Program-made: the position numbers and the translations under genes
Shown here: positions 27,091 through 37,010 of the stretch, in pieces
How the letters are laid out: every line of letters begins with the position of its first letter
How positions within the stretch are numbered: position 1 is the first letter of the stretch
NCBI RefSeq assembly: GCF_001202025.1
Contig: NZ_LGHS01000041.1
Location: forward strand, 124,001 to 188,000
From: Pseudorhodobacter aquimaris
Lineage (GTDB): Bacteria > Pseudomonadota > Alphaproteobacteria > Rhodobacterales > Rhodobacteraceae
Length of the DNA stretch: 64,000 bases
Direction of reading: 5' to 3'
The notes under the pieces: model-generated
What the model was told of the DNA's origin: nothing
Seen by the model: the letters and a program-made list of their open reading frames with translations, nothing else
Databases searched by the model: none

Positions 27091-27716
27091 CTGATCCCTT
27101 CTCTTGCAGTCGAAACGCGATAGTAGGCCCAAAGGATACGGGCCGCAACCGAACGCCATGGTGCCCAGTCCTTTGCAAGCGCGCGCATCGGTTTTTCTTT
27201 TGGCCGTTCGGACAGGTCAAACAGCCTGCGCGCCGCCTCTTGTAGCGCCAGATCGCCATGGGCAAAGACATCCGCGCGGCCAAGGCTGAACATCGCATAG
27301 ATCTCGGCGGTCCACGTGCCGATGCCGGGAACGGCTGTCAGCGTGGTGATGACCTCTGCATCCGGCAGTTGGCGCAGGCGGGGATAATCGATACGGGCGG
27401 CGGCAAGCGCATGGGCATAGCGGATTTTCTGGCGCGAGAGGCCACAAGCGCGCAAGGCGTCCTCGGTGGCGGTGGCGACCTGCGCCGCCTCGGTCAGCCC
27501 TGCGGCCTCCAGCCGTGCCCAGATGGCAGCGGCCGATTGGGTGCTGACCTGCTGACCGACGATCGCATCGAGCAAGGCGGCAAACCCGTCGGTCTTGCGC
27601 CGCAGCGGCAATGGCCCCACCTGCGTCAAGGCATAGGCGAAACGCGGTTCCCGCAGCGCAAGCCAGTCGGCCCCCTCGGCAACGCAGGCATCGCCCTCAA
27701 TGATACGTCCAACCAT
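27087..27716 (-). CDS. DNA-3-methyladenine glycosylase (AlkA-like, HhH-GPD)
   Basis: 209 residues from ATG 27716; a start at 27800 would add 28 residues rich in Ser and Cys without similarity. It removes alkylated purines from DNA. Visible: LLDAIVGQQVSTQSAAAIWA, the helix-hairpin-helix LTAVPGIGTWTAEIYAMFSL and the catalytic Asp in RADVFAHGDLALQEAAR. No [4Fe-4S] cysteines. Its stop overlaps the start of the esterase gene. Confidence 0.93.
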   Translation of the reverse strand: MVGRIIEGDACVAEGADWLALREPRFAYALTQVGPLPLRRKTDGFAALLDAIVGQQVSTQSAAAIWARLEAAGLTEAAQVATATEDALRACGLSRQKIRYAHALAAARIDYPRLRQLPDAEVITTLTAVPGIGTWTAEIYAMFSLGRADVFAHGDLALQEAARRLFDLSERPKEKPMRALAKDWAPWRSVAARILWAYYRVSTAREGIR

Positions 27717-27843
27717 GTAACCCCGCTTTTCGGTCACGCTAGCCTTGGGGGATGCGCAAGAAAACCCCAAAAGCAGCCTTGGTGATTGTAGCCATGACAA
27801 TTTGTCCCTTGCCCGAATGTAGGGTGCGCCCTAATCAACATGC

Positions 27844-29070
27844 ATGAGCCATGCAGATACCATTCCCGACTCCGCCCAATCGCGCCGCAATGTCTGGGTG
27901 TTGATTGCCGCCCAAGCCCTCCTTGGTGCGCAGATGCCGATGATTTTCACCATCGCGGGGCTTGCGGGGCAAACCCTTGCCTCCAACGCCTGTTGGGCCA
28001 CGCTTTCGATCTCGATTATGGTTATCGGCTCCATGCTTTCGGCCACACCGCTTTCGGCGATCATGCAGAAATACGGGCGTCGGGCCGGGTTTTTGATCGG
28101 CACGGCGGCGGGCGCCTTGGGCGCGGGCATCGGGGCTTATGGGCTTTATTCGGCATCCTTTCCGATCTTTTTGCTGGGGGCGCTGTTTTCCGGCACCTAT
28201 ATGTCGGCGCAGGGGTTTTACCGTTTTGCCGCCGCCGATACCGCATCCGAGGCCTTCCGCCCCAAAGCGATTTCTTGGGTGATGGCGGGCGGGCTGCTTT
28301 CGGCGATCATCGGCCCGCAACTGGTCAAGGTCACGGCGCAGGCCTTTGTCGTGCCGTTCATGGGCACCTATCTGGCGGTTATCGGGATCAACTTTGTCGG
28401 GTCCTTTCTGTTTCTGGGTCTGAAAATCCCCAAGCCCCCTGCCCCCAAGGCGGGTGAGGCCAAGGGCCGCACCAAATGGGAAATGATCAAAGAGCCGCGC
28501 ATCGCCGTGGCCGTGATCTGTGCCACCGTGTCCTATGCGCTGATGAACCTTGTGATGACATCCTCGCCGCTGGCGGTTGTCGGCTGCGGGTTTGAAACCT
28601 CCAATGCCGCCGATGTGGTCACGGCGCATGTTCTGGCGATGTATGTACCATCATTTTTTACCGGCCATCTGATCGCACGTTTCGGCGTGGAAAAAATCAT
28701 CGGCCTGGGCTTGGTAATCCTTGCCGGCGCGGGGGCCGTTGCCCTGACAGGGGTGGAGCTGGAGAATTTCTTTATCGCGCTGATCTTGTTGGGCGTGGGC
28801 TGGAACTTCGGCTTTATCGGTGCGACGACGATGCTGGCCGGAGAACATTCCCCAAGTGAACGCGGGCGGATGCAGGGGTTGAATGACCTTTTGGTCTTTG
28901 GCGGCGTGACGCTGGCGTCACTGTCCTCGGGCGGTTTGATGAATTGTTCGGGTGGCTCGGTTGAGGAAGGCTGGGCAGCCGTGAACCTTGCGATGCTGCC
29001 GTTTTTGGTGCTGGCGGGGGGCGCGCTGATCTGGCTTGCGCTACAGCCCAAAGAGACCCGCAGGGCCTAG
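27844..29070 (+). CDS. MFS transporter
   Basis: 408 residues with 12 predicted membrane segments (for example VLIAAQALLGAQMPMIFTIA, ISIMVIGSMLSATPLSAIMQ and MLPFLVLAGGALIWLALQPK) and a cytoplasmic loop near the middle (KPPAPKAGEAKGRTKWEMIK). The conserved loop between segments 2 and 3 is MQKYGRRAGFLIG. Substrate cannot be inferred. Divergent from the glycosylase gene (127 bp between starts) and convergent with the transglycosylase gene, with which it shares a 3' hairpin. Confidence 0.9.
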   Translation: MSHADTIPDSAQSRRNVWVLIAAQALLGAQMPMIFTIAGLAGQTLASNACWATLSISIMVIGSMLSATPLSAIMQKYGRRAGFLIGTAAGALGAGIGAYGLYSASFPIFLLGALFSGTYMSAQGFYRFAAADTASEAFRPKAISWVMAGGLLSAIIGPQLVKVTAQAFVVPFMGTYLAVIGINFVGSFLFLGLKIPKPPAPKAGEAKGRTKWEMIKEPRIAVAVICATVSYALMNLVMTSSPLAVVGCGFETSNAADVVTAHVLAMYVPSFFTGHLIARFGVEKIIGLGLVILAGAGAVALTGVELENFFIALILLGVGWNFGFIGATTMLAGEHSPSERGRMQGLNDLLVFGGVTLASLSSGGLMNCSGGSVEEGWAAVNLAMLPFLVLAGGALIWLALQPKETRRA

Positions 29071-29073
29071 CCC

Positions 29074-29089
29074 TGCCCCCAAAGGGGCA
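29074..29089. terminator. Short GC hairpin between convergent genes
   Basis: TGCCCC (29074-29079), CAAA loop, GGGGCA (29084-29089). Six G/C-rich pairs directly after the MFS stop and 12 bp from the transglycosylase stop. No T-run; probably a shared 3' structure. Confidence 0.5.
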
Positions 29090-29100
29090 AGGCCCCCGTA

Positions 29101-30333
29101 TTAGCGCAGGCTGGCCAGCAGCGACAGGCTCGGCTCTCCGGTCACCGCCATATTGCGGCTGGCCTGATAGGCCGAGATCGCCGCACGGGTCTTGCTGCCG
29201 ATCACCCCGTCCGCGCCTTCGGTGTCAAACCCTTTGGCGGTCAAAAGCCGCTGCATCTCTTTGCGGGTTTTCAGGGTCATGCCGTTTTCATCCGGCGGGA
29301 AATCTCCGCGAATAGGGCCACGTCCCATGATACGGTCCGACAGATGCCCCACCCCGATCACATAGCTTTCAGAGTTGTTGTAGCGCGTGATCGCGGTGAA
29401 ATTGCCAAAGGTCATAAAGGCCGGCCCCGCCATGCCCTCGGGGATGATGATAGAGGCGGCACCGTGGTTTGGCACGCGGCCCCCGTCCATATCGCGCACC
29501 CCCATTGCGGCCCAATCGGCAGGGCTGCGGGTGGATTTGCGCCCTGCAAGCCCCGTGTTGAAATCGGCCGGAAGACGCACCTCAACACCCCAAGGCTGAC
29601 CCTTGGTCCAACCCGATTTCGCCAGATAGGCGGCGGTAGAGGCCAGCGCGTCGCTTGGGTCATCCGCCCAGATATCGCGCCGCCCGTCGCCGGTAAAATC
29701 CACCGCGAACAGCTCGTATGAGGTGGGGATAAACTGGGTGTGGCCCATGGCGCCGGCCCATGATCCCGTCATCCGCTCTACCGGAACATCGCCGTTCTCC
29801 AGAATTTTCAACGCCGCGACCAGCTGTTTTTCAAAGAACGCCCCGCGCCGCCCGTCATAGGCCAAGGTCGCCACCGCCGAGATCACGGGGATATCGCCGC
29901 GCCGCTCTCCGTAAAAGCTTTCCAAGCCCCAGACGGCCGCCACGACATGGGCCTCAACCCCGTAACGCTGTTCAATCCGTGCAAGGGTGGCGCGGTGGCG
30001 CGCATAGGCGGCACGCCCCTTGGAGACCCGCTCATCCGAGGCGGCAATTGCAAGGTAATCTTGCAAGGAGCGTTTGAATTCGGTCTGGTTGCGGTCGCGT
30101 TCAATCACCTCGGGCAAATAGCCCACGTTGCGAAAGGCGGCATTCATCGTGCTGGTGCTGACGCTATTGGTGCGGGCGCGGAAACTGGCAACCCAGGCGT
30201 CGAAACCGGCATTCGGCACGGCGCGGTACTGGGTTGTATTGCGCGCGGCAACGGGGCCTGTGACGCCCCCCACGCAGCCGCTTAAAAGCGCCGCGCCCAA
30301 GGTGGCTAGGGTTGTTCGTCTGGTAACCTGCAT
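29101..30333 (-). CDS. Lytic murein transglycosylase (MltB type) with PG-binding domain
   Basis: 410 residues. N-terminus MQVTRRTTLATLGAALLSGC has a lipobox (LLSGC), so a lipoprotein; the RR before the hydrophobic part resembles a Tat signal. SLT_2 domain about 40-320 with the catalytic Glu in AAVWGLESFYGERRGDIPVI, and GSWAGAMGHTQFIPTSYELF plus VDFTGDGRRDIW (calcium-loop-like). The C-terminal 60 residues form a peptidoglycan-binding repeat (LTAKGFDTEGADGVIGSKTR). It cleaves murein to 1,6-anhydro products in the periplasm. Confidence 0.94.
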   Translation of the reverse strand: MQVTRRTTLATLGAALLSGCVGGVTGPVAARNTTQYRAVPNAGFDAWVASFRARTNSVSTSTMNAAFRNVGYLPEVIERDRNQTEFKRSLQDYLAIAASDERVSKGRAAYARHRATLARIEQRYGVEAHVVAAVWGLESFYGERRGDIPVISAVATLAYDGRRGAFFEKQLVAALKILENGDVPVERMTGSWAGAMGHTQFIPTSYELFAVDFTGDGRRDIWADDPSDALASTAAYLAKSGWTKGQPWGVEVRLPADFNTGLAGRKSTRSPADWAAMGVRDMDGGRVPNHGAASIIIPEGMAGPAFMTFGNFTAITRYNNSESYVIGVGHLSDRIMGRGPIRGDFPPDENGMTLKTRKEMQRLLTAKGFDTEGADGVIGSKTRAAISAYQASRNMAVTGEPSLSLLASLR

Positions 30334-30412
30334 CGCGCTCTCCTCAACATGCTCTGGGCATTCGCCCTTGGGGCAAACCCTAGCGCAGTTCAGGCAACGG
30401 GGAAAGGTGGCG

Positions 30413-31159
30413 TCAGAAGCGACCGGTAAAAGCCTGCCACATCAGGCCCCCGCGGCGTGCGAATTCCGACAGTTGCAAGCTGCCCTCACCCACGCGGCCC
30501 GGCTCTTTTTCGGCCATGCGCAACAAGCCCTGCGCCTGCCAGCCCGCCAGCACCGCCGGACGCCCCGCCGCACTGATGCGAAGGCGTCGCGCCTGCGCCA
30601 GCCGGTCAAGCCCGCGCCGTGCCAGTGCGGCAATCCCCGCATCGCGCCCGTCCAGCAAGGGGACGCGCCCGCGCGCGGCCAGCTCCGGCACCGCCTGCAG
30701 ATAGGCCGCAAGCCCTGCGGCCCAGCCCACCCCGCGCAAGGCGGCCTCATCATTGCTGCCAAGCGCCTTGCCGCCGAGCCACATCAACCCGCCCGCCGTA
30801 TCTTCCAGATAGGCGTCCATCGCGGCCTGATCGGCAAAAGCATCGCTATAGATATCCCAGCGCCGCGCATCGGCCATCCGGTCAAGCAGATCAAGCGGCA
30901 AATCCAGTTCGGCCAGCGGTTGCAAAACCTCATGCCCGCGCACAACGCCCTTGCCCAGATCCTCAACCGCGTCGCGCCACCATTGCAGGCGCATCTCGGC
31001 GATCATCGGCTCTTTGCTGACCCAAGGCGCGCGGGCCAGCTCCAGATTATAGGCGTAAAGCGGGGCAAGCCGGGCGCGCGCGCTCACGGGCGCCGCCATC
31101 AACGCCGCGAAACGGGTCGGGTCGCCGCGCTCGATCAGGGGTAAAAGGTCGTGCGTCAT
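30413..31159 (-). CDS. Squalene/phytoene synthase-family protein (NDUFAF6-like)
   Basis: 248 residues of the isoprenoid synthase fold: LAPLYAYNLELARAPWVSKE, MIAEMRLQWWRDAVEDLGKG, ARRWDIYSDAFADQAAMDAY and LEDTAGGLMWLGGKAL. The Asp-rich substrate motifs of true phytoene synthases (DxxxD pairs) are incomplete, so it is more like the mitochondrial complex I assembly factor NDUFAF6 and its alphaproteobacterial relatives than a carotenoid enzyme. Overlaps cimA by 4 bp and ends the cysS-cimA operon. No crt genes in the window. Confidence 0.82.
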   Translation of the reverse strand: MTHDLLPLIERGDPTRFAALMAAPVSARARLAPLYAYNLELARAPWVSKEPMIAEMRLQWWRDAVEDLGKGVVRGHEVLQPLAELDLPLDLLDRMADARRWDIYSDAFADQAAMDAYLEDTAGGLMWLGGKALGSNDEAALRGVGWAAGLAAYLQAVPELAARGRVPLLDGRDAGIAALARRGLDRLAQARRLRISAAGRPAVLAGWQAQGLLRMAEKEPGRVGEGSLQLSEFARRGGLMWQAFTGRF

Positions 31160-32772
31160 GCCGCGCCATCGCGGATCAACTTCCAGGTGATCGCATCCAA
31201 GAGCGCCTCAAAGCTGGCATCAACGATATTGGGTGATACCCCCACGGTTGACCAGCGTTTGCCTGCGGAATCCTCGCTGTCGATGATGACGCGGGTCACG
31301 GCCTCGGTGCCGCCTTGGGTGATGCGCACCTTGAAATCAACCAGATGCATATCGTCGATATAGGCCTGATAGGGCCCAAGATCCTTGGCCAGCGCTTTCC
31401 ACAAGGCGTTGACCGGCCCGCGATCGGTGCCGCTGCCGTCCATCGACTCGCTGACCGACAGCATCTTTTTGTCGCCAACCTTCACCACCACAACCGCCTC
31501 GGAAAGGGTCACGGTCTGGTTGCGCTTGTTCTTGCGGCGCTCCACCGTGACGCGGTAGCGCTTTACCTCAAAGAACTGCGGGCAAAGGCCAAGGGCACGC
31601 CGCGCCAGCAGCTCAAAACTGGCCTGCGCACCGTCATAGGCATAGCCCTGATCCTCTCGCAGTTTGATGTCATTAAGGATATCGCCAAGACGCGGATCTT
31701 TCGCCTCGACTGTGATCCCGGCTGCGGCGAGCCTTGCGCGCAGGTTCGACTGCCCCGCCTGATTGGACATCGGAATGATCCGCGCATTGCCGACCGTTTC
31801 CGGCGGAATATGCTCATAAGTCGTCGGATCCTTGAGGATGGCCGAGGCATGCAGCCCCGCCTTATGCGCAAAGGCCGAGGCCCCGACATAGGCCGCGCCC
31901 CGCGCAGGCACACGGTTAAGGATATCATCCAGCATCCGGCTGGTGCGTAAGATCCCCGCCAGCGCTTGTGGCGTGACGCCGGTCTCAAACCGGCTGGCAT
32001 AGGGCTCTTTGAGCAAAAGCGTCGGGATCAGCGACACGAGGTTGGCATTGCCGCAACGCTCCCCCAACCCGTTCAGCGTGCCCTGAATTTGCCGCGCGCC
32101 CGCATCGACTGCCGCTAGCGAACAGGCCACCGCATTGCCGGTATCATCATGGCAATGGATGCCCAGCCGGTCCCCCGGAATACCCGCGGCGATCACCTCG
32201 GCGGTGATGCGGCCGACATCGGCGGGCAAGGTGCCGCCATTGGTATCGCATAGCACGATCCAGCGCGCCCCCGCCTCCAGCGCGGCACGCAGACAGGATA
32301 GCGCATAATCAGGATTGGCACGGTAGCCGTCAAAGAAATGTTCCGCATCAAACAGCGCCTCACGCCCCTTGGCGGTGATATGTCGGAAGCTCTCGGCAAT
32401 CGCGGTGAGGTTTTCCTCAAGGCTGACACCCAGCGCGGTGGTGACGTGAAACTCATGCGTCTTGCCGACCAGACAGATCGCCGCCGTGCCTGCATCCAGA
32501 ACCGCGGCCAGCACATCATCATTCTCGGCTGAGCGGCCCACACGTTTGGTCATGCCAAAGGCGGTCATCGTCGCGCGGGTCTCAAGGTTCTGGGCGAAAA
32601 ACTCGCTGTCGGTCGGGTTCGCACCGGGCCAGCCGCCCTCGATATGATCGACGCCCAAAGCATCCAGCGCCTGCGCGATCTGGATTTTCTCGGCGGTGGA
32701 AAACTGCACGCCTTGGGTTTGCTGCCCATCACGCAGGGTGGTGTCATAGAGGTAGAGGCGTTCGCGGGTCAT
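31156..32772 (-). CDS. cimA: (R)-citramalate synthase
   Basis: 538 residues. Condenses acetyl-CoA and pyruvate to citramalate, giving 2-oxobutanoate for isoleucine without threonine. N-terminal HMGL-like TIM barrel with [20 protein letters not shown], the metal-binding [20 protein letters not shown] and [20 protein letters not shown], and a C-terminal LeuA-type regulatory domain (from about 420; [14 protein letters not shown] and [18 protein letters not shown]-like region). The [14 protein letters not shown] segment and this size fit the CimA subgroup rather than 2-isopropylmalate or homocitrate synthase. Overlaps cysS and the following gene by 4 bp each. Confidence 0.93.
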   Translation of the reverse strand: MTRERLYLYDTTLRDGQQTQGVQFSTAEKIQIAQALDALGVDHIEGGWPGANPTDSEFFAQNLETRATMTAFGMTKRVGRSAENDDVLAAVLDAGTAAICLVGKTHEFHVTTALGVSLEENLTAIAESFRHITAKGREALFDAEHFFDGYRANPDYALSCLRAALEAGARWIVLCDTNGGTLPADVGRITAEVIAAGIPGDRLGIHCHDDTGNAVACSLAAVDAGARQIQGTLNGLGERCGNANLVSLIPTLLLKEPYASRFETGVTPQALAGILRTSRMLDDILNRVPARGAAYVGASAFAHKAGLHASAILKDPTTYEHIPPETVGNARIIPMSNQAGQSNLRARLAAAGITVEAKDPRLGDILNDIKLREDQGYAYDGAQASFELLARRALGLCPQFFEVKRYRVTVERRKNKRNQTVTLSEAVVVVKVGDKKMLSVSESMDGSGTDRGPVNALWKALAKDLGPYQAYIDDMHLVDFKVRITQGGTEAVTRVIIDSEDSAGKRWSTVGVSPNIVDASFEALLDAITWKLIRDGAA

Positions 32773-34361
32773 TGGTCTGATTCCAGAATTTCTTCTACCA
32801 ACCTTGCTTCGGCTGCGGCCATTTCAATATGCTTTTGAAAGTGCTCTTCATAGGTGCCATCATCAAAACCGGAAATTGCTGAAGGACCATCCCTATCCAA
32901 GCTGACATCAAAACCAGCCGATTTAAGCAACTCTATGTAGTAATTCGCCTCTTTTAAGTTTCCGGCCTTGAACTTCTTTGTCGCATTTGAAAGCGCATAG
33001 CGTTGAAGAGCATCGGGGTCACGAAAAGCCCCACTGGACAAACTGTGATCATAAACTGCAACGCCTGCTTCAATTAGGCTATTGCGGAGACGGTCGGAGA
33101 GATCAAAACGTCCGGATGCTCGTGCGCGGATTCGAACTACCGTCACCTGATAAATTCTCAAATCCTCATCTATTTTTTGATGTTCATCTGGGTCAAACCA
33201 CTGACTGGTGGATGGCAACAACAGACCCAGAAAATTTGCACAAGCGAGTAAGTTAGAAGCATTACCTTGTTTGGCATATCGATGAAGAATTGATACCGCT
33301 TGTGATGTATTGAGATCATCGGCCAACGCATCGATAAACTCTGAGGGCAGTTTCTTGCTTGGCTTGGCGGTCAAGCAAATGTAGTGCCATTTCCGGAGCG
33401 TTTTTTCTGCATCCCACGCTTTTTGATGGGTCCAATCCATCGTCTTGCGGTAATGGGTTTGCAGGAACACTAGCCGGATTACCTCACCTGGGATACCCTG
33501 ATCAAAAAGCAGGTCGCGCACGGTAAAAAAATTGCCCAAGGACTTGGACATCTTTCGGCCTTCGACCTGCAACATCTCATTATGCAGCCAGACATTGGCA
33601 AAGCTGGCATCCGGATTGGCGCAGCAGCTTTGCGCCACCTCGTTTTCATGATGTGGAAAGGTCAGATCGGTGCCGCCGCCGTGGATATCGAACGACGGGC
33701 CCAACAGGGCCTCGCTCATCGCAGAGCATTCGATATGCCAGCCGGGCCGCCCCCTACCCCATGGGCTGTCCCAACCGGGGGTGTTTGCATCCGAGGGCTT
33801 CCACAGCACGAAATCCATCGGGTCGCGCTTGTAGGGGGCGACCTCAACCCGCGCGCCTGCGATCATATCATCCACCGAACGGCCCGAGAGCTGCCCATAT
33901 GCAGGGTATGAGCGCACATCAAACAGCACATGCCCTTCGGCCGCATAGGCATGGCCCTTGGCGATCAGATCCTCGATCATGGTGATCATCTGGGTGATAT
34001 ATTCCGTCGCGCGGGGTTCCTCATCCGGGCGCAGGTTGCCCAATGCATCCATATCGGCGTGATACCAGCCGATTGTCTCATCGGTGATTTCGCGGATCGG
34101 GCGGCCGGTCTCGGCGGCCTTGGCGTTGATCTTGTCATCGACATCGGTGAAATTGCGCACATAGGTGACGTGATCCACACCGTACACATGGCGCAGCAAA
34201 CGGTAGAGCACGTCAAACATGATCACATTGCGCGCATTGCCGATATGGGCGCGGTCATAGACCGTCGGTCCACAGAGATAAATCCGCACATTATCGGTAT
34301 CGATCGGGGTGAAAACCTCTTTTTGGCGGATTTTCGAGTTGTGCAGCTTAATCTCTGTCAT
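32769..34361 (-). CDS. cysS: Cysteinyl-tRNA synthetase with atypical C-terminal part
   Basis: 530 residues from ATG 34361 ([15 protein letters not shown]); a longer frame upstream is noise. Charges tRNA-Cys. Class I signatures: [20 protein letters not shown] (HIGH-type HIGN), zinc site residues C and the HHENE stretch ([15 protein letters not shown]), [16 protein letters not shown] (KMSKS). The C-terminal 210 residues (after HLICL) do not look like the usual Rhodobacterales DALR end and are encoded by markedly lower-GC DNA (roughly 42-47% by eye in 32770-33400 against about 60% before). Homologs mostly have 460-500 residues. The catalytic half looks native. Confidence 0.93.
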   Translation of the reverse strand: MTEIKLHNSKIRQKEVFTPIDTDNVRIYLCGPTVYDRAHIGNARNVIMFDVLYRLLRHVYGVDHVTYVRNFTDVDDKINAKAAETGRPIREITDETIGWYHADMDALGNLRPDEEPRATEYITQMITMIEDLIAKGHAYAAEGHVLFDVRSYPAYGQLSGRSVDDMIAGARVEVAPYKRDPMDFVLWKPSDANTPGWDSPWGRGRPGWHIECSAMSEALLGPSFDIHGGGTDLTFPHHENEVAQSCCANPDASFANVWLHNEMLQVEGRKMSKSLGNFFTVRDLLFDQGIPGEVIRLVFLQTHYRKTMDWTHQKAWDAEKTLRKWHYICLTAKPSKKLPSEFIDALADDLNTSQAVSILHRYAKQGNASNLLACANFLGLLLPSTSQWFDPDEHQKIDEDLRIYQVTVVRIRARASGRFDLSDRLRNSLIEAGVAVYDHSLSSGAFRDPDALQRYALSNATKKFKAGNLKEANYYIELLKSAGFDVSLDRDGPSAISGFDDGTYEEHFQKHIEMAAAEARLVEEILESDQ

Positions 34362-34508
34362 GGCAGTACCTTCCGCAGTCCGAATGCAGTGTATGCGCGC
34401 GGGCATAGCAACTTCGCGCCCGATTGGAAAACGAAAAGACACAGCTTGGCGCGCATCGGCCCTGTGGTATAGGGTGTTGAAGTCTGCCGTGCGACAAAAG
34501 GACCGCCC

Positions 34509-35378
34509 ATGATCCGCCTGCTTGCCCTTCTGTTGTGGTTGCCGCTTGCCGCCAATGCCCAAAACTATCCCGAGCCGTTGTCGGATACGGTCAGCGATTA
34601 TGCCGATTTGCTGCCGCCCGAGGCCGAGGACCGCGTGGCCGCCACCCTGCAAGCGGCGCGCGACGAGACCGGGGTGCACATCGTGCTAGCCACGATCAAT
34701 GCGCAGGCCGATTACGGCTATTCCGGCCGCTTTGCCGATTTTGCTACCGGCTGGTTCAACTTTTTGGGGATTGGGGATGCGGCGCGCAATGACGGGATCC
34801 TGATCCTTGTCTCAAAAGAGGACCGCGAGATGCGCATCGCGCTGGGGCGCAGCTATGATGTGATCTGGGACGGGCGGGCGCAGCGGGTGATCGATACTGC
34901 CATGCTGCCCGCCTTTCGGGAGGACCGCTATGCCGAGGGGTTGGAGGCCGGTGTGCAATCCGCGATTGAGCATCTGGCCCGCCCCTTTGCCGCCAACGAA
35001 GAGGTGACCGAGACCAGCGGGTTTCCAACAGCCCCTTGGTGGGAAAAGCTCTTCGGGCCGCTGATCTTTGCTTTGTTCGGGCTGTTTATGGCGTTTACGA
35101 TTTTGCGCAAACGGCTGCGTGATGTCTTTGACCGGATCAGCGCCTGCCCCAATTGCGGCAAGCGTAAAATGGAGGTCACGCGTGAGGTTCTGCTGGAGCC
35201 GGGCGAGGAGACTGAAGGCCAGGCCATGCGCCATCTGCGGTGTCGCGCATGCGGCTATGATCATGGTGAGCGTTCTACGCTGCCCTCCAAAGCGGCACGG
35301 CGCAAGGCGCGCGCCTCGTCGCGCAGCGGCTTCGGGGGCGGCAGCTCTGGCGGGGGCGGTGCATCGGGCAAGTGGTAA
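34509..35378 (+). CDS. TPM-domain membrane protein (YgcG-like)
   Basis: 289 residues: signal peptide ([20 protein letters not shown]), a TPM domain at about 30-150 ([40 protein letters not shown]), one membrane span ([20 protein letters not shown]), then a zinc-ribbon ([11 protein letters not shown] and LRCRACGYD) and a Gly/Ser-rich end ([16 protein letters not shown]). TPM proteins bind divalent metals outside the membrane; proposed roles include photosystem repair in plants and stress responses in bacteria. Divergent from cysS. Confidence 0.88.
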   Translation: MIRLLALLLWLPLAANAQNYPEPLSDTVSDYADLLPPEAEDRVAATLQAARDETGVHIVLATINAQADYGYSGRFADFATGWFNFLGIGDAARNDGILILVSKEDREMRIALGRSYDVIWDGRAQRVIDTAMLPAFREDRYAEGLEAGVQSAIEHLARPFAANEEVTETSGFPTAPWWEKLFGPLIFALFGLFMAFTILRKRLRDVFDRISACPNCGKRKMEVTREVLLEPGEETEGQAMRHLRCRACGYDHGERSTLPSKAARRKARASSRSGFGGGSSGGGGASGKW

Positions 35379-35443
35379 CCCTCTCGACAGAGGGCAACGG
35401 AATGCGTTAATTGAACAGGCGTTCAGATAGCGGGAGGATGAGG

Positions 35444-36196
35444 ATGCAGATCGAGAATACAGCAGTGGTTGTCACGGGCGGGGCCTCGGGGCTTGGCGCG
35501 GCGGTGGCGCGGTTGATGCGCTCCAAAGGGGCGGCGGTCACGCTGTTTGACCGTGACACGGCGCGGGGCGAGGCATTGGCCGCCGAGATCGGCGCGACGT
35601 TTTGCACGGTCGATGTGACGGATGAACCTTCGGTTCAGGCCGGGGTTGCGGCGGCCAAGGCGGCGATGGGCAAGATTACCGCGCTGGTCAACTGCGCAGG
35701 CATTGCCACAGGTGCGCGTGTGGTCGGGCGTGAGGGGCCGCATGATCTGGCGCTGTTTCAACGGACCATCGACATAAACCTAGTCGGCAGCTTTAACTGC
35801 ATGCGGCTGGTCGCGGCCGAAATGGCAGGCAATGATCCCGTAGAGGGGGAGCGCGGCGTGATCGTCAACACCGCCTCTATTGCCGCATTCGACGGACAAA
35901 AGGGCCAGACCGCCTATGCCGCCTCCAAGGCCGGTATCGCGGGGATGACCCTGCCCGCCGCGCGCGATCTGGCGGGGCAAGCCATCCGGATTTGCGCCAT
36001 CGCGCCGGGGGTGTTCATGACGCCGATGCTGGAAGGCCTGGGGCCAGAGATCCACGAAGGACTGGCCGCCGATGTGACCTTTCCAAAACGACTGGGCCGT
36101 CCCGAGGAATATGCCTCACTTGCCGCTTTTATCATCGAAAGCAGCTATTTGAACGGTGAGGTGATCCGCCTTGACGGGGCCTTGCGGATGCGCTGA
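35444..36196 (+). CDS. SDR-family 3-hydroxyacyl-CoA dehydrogenase (type II)
   Basis: 250 residues from ATG 35444; GGGAGG at 35432-35437 is well placed for it and too close for the ATG at 35438. Rossmann motif [22 protein letters not shown], catalytic Ser in [15 protein letters not shown] and YxxxK as YAASK. The pattern matches short-chain 3-hydroxyacyl-CoA dehydrogenases related to human HSD17B10, acting in fatty acid or branched-chain acyl-CoA oxidation with NAD. It stands alone; the exact substrate is not shown. Confidence 0.88.
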   Translation: MQIENTAVVVTGGASGLGAAVARLMRSKGAAVTLFDRDTARGEALAAEIGATFCTVDVTDEPSVQAGVAAAKAAMGKITALVNCAGIATGARVVGREGPHDLALFQRTIDINLVGSFNCMRLVAAEMAGNDPVEGERGVIVNTASIAAFDGQKGQTAYAASKAGIAGMTLPAARDLAGQAIRICAIAPGVFMTPMLEGLGPEIHEGLAADVTFPKRLGRPEEYASLAAFIIESSYLNGEVIRLDGALRMR

Positions 36197-36203
36197 ACCG
36201 AAA

Positions 36204-36231
36204 AAAGGGCGGAGGTTTCCCCCCGCCCTTT
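36204..36231. terminator. Bidirectional terminator
   Basis: AAAGGGCGG (36204-36212), 10-nt loop, CCGCCCTTT (36223-36231), with A-run on the left (AAAAAA) and short T-run on the right. It lies between the converging SDR and barrel genes and can serve both; the leftward strand has the longer U-tract. Confidence 0.75.
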
Positions 36232-36252
36232 CCCATGCCGTTGATCCGAAGA

Positions 36253-36840
36253 TCAGAAACGGTAACCCACGCGCAACTGCACCATGTTACCCTCGGCGTC
36301 TGTGCCGGAGTTGTCAAAGTCGTCGAAACGGTTGTGTGTATATTCTGCACCAACGGTCCAAGCGTCGTTGATCGCATAGTCTACGCCAACGCCTGCCAGC
36401 CAGCCGGTGTCAGAGCGGTTGCCTGTGCCGGTTTCAACCTTTGCATGCGCCGCACCGACTGTACCGTATACCAATGTACGGCCCATGTCATAGCCGCCCA
36501 TGAACTTCAGTTGGGTCAGGTTCTTGCCTTTGTTGCCCATAACCTCGACGTTGGATCCGTTGTAGGCAAGTTCGGCACCCGCAACAAACTGGCCAAAGTC
36601 ATAGCGGTAACCTGCGTGCACGCCACCGATTGCGCCGTCGCCATCAACCCCAGCGGTGTTTGACGACATATCGCCATAGCCAAGCTGACCACCTACATAA
36701 AAGCCGGTCCAGTCAGCAGTGACAGGGGCAACCACAACCGGGGTGATCATTGGCTCGGGTGTAGGCTCGGTCAAACCGCCAGCAAATGCAGTAGGAGCTG
36801 CAAGGGCAGTTGCCAGTGCGAGGGATGTAAAGAGTTTCAT
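36253..36840 (-). CDS. Outer-membrane beta-barrel protein (OmpA-like 8-strand fold)
   Basis: 195 residues from ATG 36840. Signal peptide MKLFTSLALATALAAPTAFA. The mature part begins with a short Pro-rich linker and then alternates beta strands and turns: WTGFYVGGQLGYGDM, GGVHAGYRYDFGQFVAGAEL, GYDMGRTLVYGTVGAAHA, and ends in an outer-membrane Phe (LRVGYRF). This is the small porin-like barrel family common in alphaproteobacteria (Omp25/Omp31-like). A separate promoter lies upstream; Pro-rich and T-rich spacer at 36841-37010 separates it from the ABC-F gene. Confidence 0.9.
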   Translation of the reverse strand: MKLFTSLALATALAAPTAFAGGLTEPTPEPMITPVVVAPVTADWTGFYVGGQLGYGDMSSNTAGVDGDGAIGGVHAGYRYDFGQFVAGAELAYNGSNVEVMGNKGKNLTQLKFMGGYDMGRTLVYGTVGAAHAKVETGTGNRSDTGWLAGVGVDYAINDAWTVGAEYTHNRFDDFDNSGTDAEGNMVQLRVGYRF

Positions 36841-37010
36841 ATGTCTACCTTTCAACGTTAACATCCGGCCGAAGCCGACTGTGGGACTAACGCCTAGGTA
36901 GTGTTTTGGTTCCAATAATGTAAGCCCCTGTCACACCTATGTGAACCCAACCCCGACTAAGCGCCAATATCCGCCTATCATAAGGGTAAAGTAGGTCAAA
37001 AACAGCCGAT

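Noticed and set aside
34362-34679. Upstream extension of cysS by 106 codons
   Set aside because: It overlaps the divergent TPM gene start, and the protein family starts at the MTEIKLHNS segment.
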